From contig CAXUHK010000172.1 of the NCBI GenBank assembly GCA_964250775.1, positions 1-8,179 on the forward strand: a stretch of 8,179 nucleotides of DNA, given 5' to 3'. The DNA is from CAVRQM01 sp964250775 (GTDB taxonomy: Bacteria; Pseudomonadota; Alphaproteobacteria; Acetobacterales; Acetobacteraceae). Shown here one piece after another: positions 5,726-8,179 of the stretch. Position 1 is the first letter of the stretch, and every line of letters starts with the position of its first letter. The translations under genes were made by a program, and so were the position numbers. The notes beneath the pieces are model-generated. The model ran no database searches, had not been told where the DNA came from, and saw only the letters and a list, made by a program, of their open reading frames with translations.

Positions 5726-8179
5726 TTACGCCGCTTCGCGCTGCTCGGCCCCGAACAGGAACTCGATGTCGTCCCCTTCCAGTGCCGCCATGTCGGCCTC
5801 CTCGGTGAACGCCAGGTTGGCCAGGTCGGCCTTGCGCTCCTGCAGGTCGAGGATGCGTTCCTCCACCGTGTCGGCGGCGATCAGCTTGAACACGAACACC
5901 GATTTGGTCTGGCCGATGCGGTGCGCCCGGTCCGACGCCTGGTTCTCCACCGCCGGGTTCCACCATGGGTCGTAATGGATCACCGTGTCGGCCGAGGTCA
6001 GGTTCAGCCCGCGCCCGCCGGCCTTGAGGCTGATGAGGAACAGCGGCACCTCGCCCGCCTCGAACGCCCGCACCGGCTCGGCGCGGTCGGTTGTGTCGCC
6101 GCGCAGCTCGACATAGGCGATCCCGGCCTCGGCCAGGCGCGGCTTGATCAGGTCCAGCATCGAGGTGAATTGCGAGAACACCAGGATGCGCCGGCCCTCG
6201 GCGATCATCTCGCCGGCCATCTCCAACAGGTCGTCGAGCTTGCTCGACGACTGCACCAGCCGCGCCGAGGGCAGCTTGACCAGGCGCGGGTCGCAGCAGG
6301 CCTGGCGCAGCTTGAGCAGCGCGTCGAGCACCACGATGCGGCTGCGCGCCAGGCTGCTGGCGGCGATCTGCTCGCGCACCCGGTCGTGCAGCGTGGCGCG
6401 GATGGTCTCGTACAGCTCACGCTGGTCGGGGGCCAGGGCGATGCGGCGCAGGATGGTGTGCTTGGGCGGCAGCTCGGTCGCGACCTCGCCCTTGGTCCTG
6501 CGCATGATGAACGGCCGGATGCGGCGGACCAACTGCAAGCGCCGCTTGTCGTCGCCCTTCTTCTCGATCGGGCCGCGGAAGCGCCGCGCGAAGTCGCGCC
6601 GCGCGCCGAGCAGGCCCGGCATCAGGAACGCGAACTGCGACCACAGCTCCTCGAGGTTGTTCTCGATCGGCGTGCCGGACAGGCACAGCCGGAAGCGGGT
6701 GTCGAGCTGGCAGACCGCGCGCGTCGCCTTGGCGTCGGGGCTCTTAATCGACTGCGCCTCGTCGAGCACGACGATGTGCCAGGCGAGGCCGCGCATCTCC
6801 TCGATGTCGCGGCTCAGTACGGTGTAGGTGATGATGACGACGTGGGCGCCCCCGAGCTGGCCGCGGCGCTCGTGGCGGTCGATCCCGTGCAGCACCTCGA
6901 CCCGCAGCCGGGGCGCGAACTTCGCCAGCTCGGCGGTCCAGTTGCTGACCAGGCTGGTCGGCACCACGATCAGCGCCGGCCGGTCGAGCCGCCCGGCTTC
7001 CTGCTCGACCACGATGTGCGCGATGGTCTGTGCCGTCTTGCCCAGCCCCATGTCGTCGGCCAGGAACCCCGACAGCCCGTGCGCGCGCAGATGCTGCAGC
7101 CAGTCCACGCCCTGCTGCTGGTATGGCCGCAGGTCGCCCTTGAACCCCGGCCCGACCGCGACCGGCGCGATTTCCGGCTCGCCGCGGAAGTTGGCGGTGT
7201 AGGCCTCGATCGCCGCCGCGTTCTGCCACTTGCTGGCGAGCAGGTCCTCCAGTTCCAGCACTGTCGGCGCCTCGGCCGTGGGCAGCAGCAGGGCGCCATC
7301 GCCGGCGCGCTCCGAGGCCTCGATCAGGTCGCCGATGATCGCGAGCAGCCGCTCGACCCGCTCGGCCGGCAGCTTCACGATGCGGCCGTCGTCGAGGCTG
7401 GTGATGACCTCGCCGTCCACCACGCGGGCGCTGGCCATGCCGCCGCGCTCGATCAGCCGGCTCAGGATCGGCAGCAACGGCACCCGCTTGCCGTCGATCT
7501 CGATGCCGAGCTCGAGCGAGAAGCCGCCCGAGCCCGCGTCGCTGATGTGCATGTCGTAGAGGCCGACCTGATCGACCAGGCGCGGCCCGAAATCGTGCTC
7601 GATCAGGTTGCGCCAGCCCAGCGCCTGCAGCGCCGGCAGCCGATCCGCCATGAAGCCTTGCCAGCGCTCGGAGGCGTCGCGGCCGCGGAAGACGAACACC
7701 CGCCGGCCGCGCGCGGTGCCGGCGTCGGCCACGCGCATCTGCACGAAACCGTCTTCCTGCAGCAGGTCGAGCGCCGCCGCCTCGGCGACAGGGTCGCGGC
7801 GCACGAAGCTCGGGCCGCCCGAGCCGCCCGGGAGGCCGTCGCTGCGCAGGAACTGGCGCTCGTCGTCGCTGTCGGTGACGATGCCGCCATAGTCGAAATC
7901 GAGCGTCAGCGCGTCGAGCATCTGCAGCCGGCCGAACTCGTCGGGACCCTGCAGCCGGCGCAGCCGCAACGTCGGCGTCAGCGTCCGATCGCTGATCGCC
8001 TGCTCGCCCAGCGCCTCCAGCGTCGGCACGCCCCGACGGCCCCGCGAGCGCGCCGGCAGGCGCGGGCGCAGCACCGGCGGCGGTGGCGCCGGCGGGCGCG
8101 GCCGGATGCGGCCCACGGCGCCGGTGGCGGCATCGACGTACCCGGGGCCGGTCGCGGTGCCGCTCCCCCCCGCGCGCGG
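5726..8179 (-). CDS. SNF2-family helicase/ATPase (5' end outside window)
   Basis: The frame runs from the right edge to TAA at 5726-5728. GTG at 8116 is a possible start, but the 21 codons before it are open and read sensibly (GTATGPGYVDAATGAVGRIRP), and relatives usually exceed 1000 residues with an N-terminal SWIM zinc finger, so the gene probably continues to the right. Counting from 8116: an N-terminal bacterial SNF2 region (about 30-325), then motif I DDMGLGKTAQT with Lys360, motif Ia VVPTSLVSNW (385-393), motif II LDEAQ (451-455), motif III LSGTPIENNLEELWS (479-493), and the second RecA lobe with ILVFSQFTSMLD (644-655), ISLKAGGRGLNLTSAD (695-710) and QASDRAHRIGQTKSVFVFKLI (726-746). All ATPase motifs are intact. 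Such proteins couple ATP hydrolysis to translocation on double-stranded DNA and may remodel protein-DNA or RNA polymerase complexes; the bacterial role is poorly known. The acidic C terminus (TEEADMAALEGDDIEFLFG) is typical of the group. Confidence 0.95.
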   Translation of the reverse strand, partial: PRAGGSGTATGPGYVDAATGAVGRIRPRPPAPPPPVLRPRLPARSRGRRGVPTLEALGEQAISDRTLTPTLRLRRLQGPDEFGRLQMLDALTLDFDYGGIVTDSDDERQFLRSDGLPGGSGGPSFVRRDPVAEAAALDLLQEDGFVQMRVADAGTARGRRVFVFRGRDASERWQGFMADRLPALQALGWRNLIEHDFGPRLVDQVGLYDMHISDAGSGGFSLELGIEIDGKRVPLLPILSRLIERGGMASARVVDGEVITSLDDGRIVKLPAERVERLLAIIGDLIEASERAGDGALLLPTAEAPTVLELEDLLASKWQNAAAIEAYTANFRGEPEIAPVAVGPGFKGDLRPYQQQGVDWLQHLRAHGLSGFLADDMGLGKTAQTIAHIVVEQEAGRLDRPALIVVPTSLVSNWTAELAKFAPRLRVEVLHGIDRHERRGQLGGAHVVIITYTVLSRDIEEMRGLAWHIVVLDEAQSIKSPDAKATRAVCQLDTRFRLCLSGTPIENNLEELWSQFAFLMPGLLGARRDFARRFRGPIEKKGDDKRRLQLVRRIRPFIMRRTKGEVATELPPKHTILRRIALAPDQRELYETIRATLHDRVREQIAASSLARSRIVVLDALLKLRQACCDPRLVKLPSARLVQSSSKLDDLLEMAGEMIAEGRRILVFSQFTSMLDLIKPRLAEAGIAYVELRGDTTDRAEPVRAFEAGEVPLFLISLKAGGRGLNLTSADTVIHYDPWWNPAVENQASDRAHRIGQTKSVFVFKLIAADTVEERILDLQERKADLANLAFTEEADMAALEGDDIEFLFGAEQREAA

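Noticed and set aside
1..8179. CRISPR array, tRNA/rRNA, insertion sequence, phage or defence module
   Set aside because: No regularly spaced direct repeats, no tRNA-like cloverleaf, no transposase or integrase was found by eye. The SNF2 helicase alone, without known partner genes, is not evidence of a defence system.

Overview
The window is high-GC DNA (about 70% by eye) with alphaproteobacterial character. The family flavours (RskA-type anti-sigma factor, short PNPOx-like stress protein, SNF2 helicase with a SWIM-less visible part, adhesin-type beta-strand modules) and a TTAA-N7-TTAAC site resembling a CtrA box fit Rhodospirillales, perhaps Acetobacteraceae. That placement is an inference from protein resemblance, not from a search.

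Layout, left to right. (1) The C-terminal part of an anti-sigma-K (RskA-like) gene, cut by the left edge, + strand. (2) On the - strand, a decayed ada gene (bifunctional DNA-alkylation repair activator / O6-methylguanine-DNA methyltransferase). It keeps only the first codons and the methyltransferase domain, in three different reading frames. (3) An intact + strand pyridoxamine-5'-phosphate-oxidase-like general stress protein. (4) An intact + strand phytanoyl-CoA dioxygenase family gene, preceded by two tandem hairpins, the second with a terminator-like T tract. (5) A + strand gene for a Gly/Asn/Ser-rich beta-strand repeat protein, with an unusual palindromic CtrA-like site just upstream. (6) Directly after it, an amidase-signature gene interrupted by one in-frame amber codon right after the nucleophile region. 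(7) On the - strand, reading toward the amidase, a large SNF2-family helicase (its 5' end lies beyond the right edge), followed by a small single-pass membrane protein with a proline-rich tail.

No coherent multi-gene pathway or new defence-type system is visible: the genes look like an ordinary chromosomal stretch of mixed functions. What stands out is gene decay (ada and the amidase both broken while their neighbours are intact) and several intergenic palindromes that could be regulatory. No tRNA, rRNA, CRISPR array, insertion sequence or prophage module was recognised. Gaps between genes are all below 300 bases; the largest, 996-1210, holds the divergent upstream regions of the ada remnant and the stress-protein gene.
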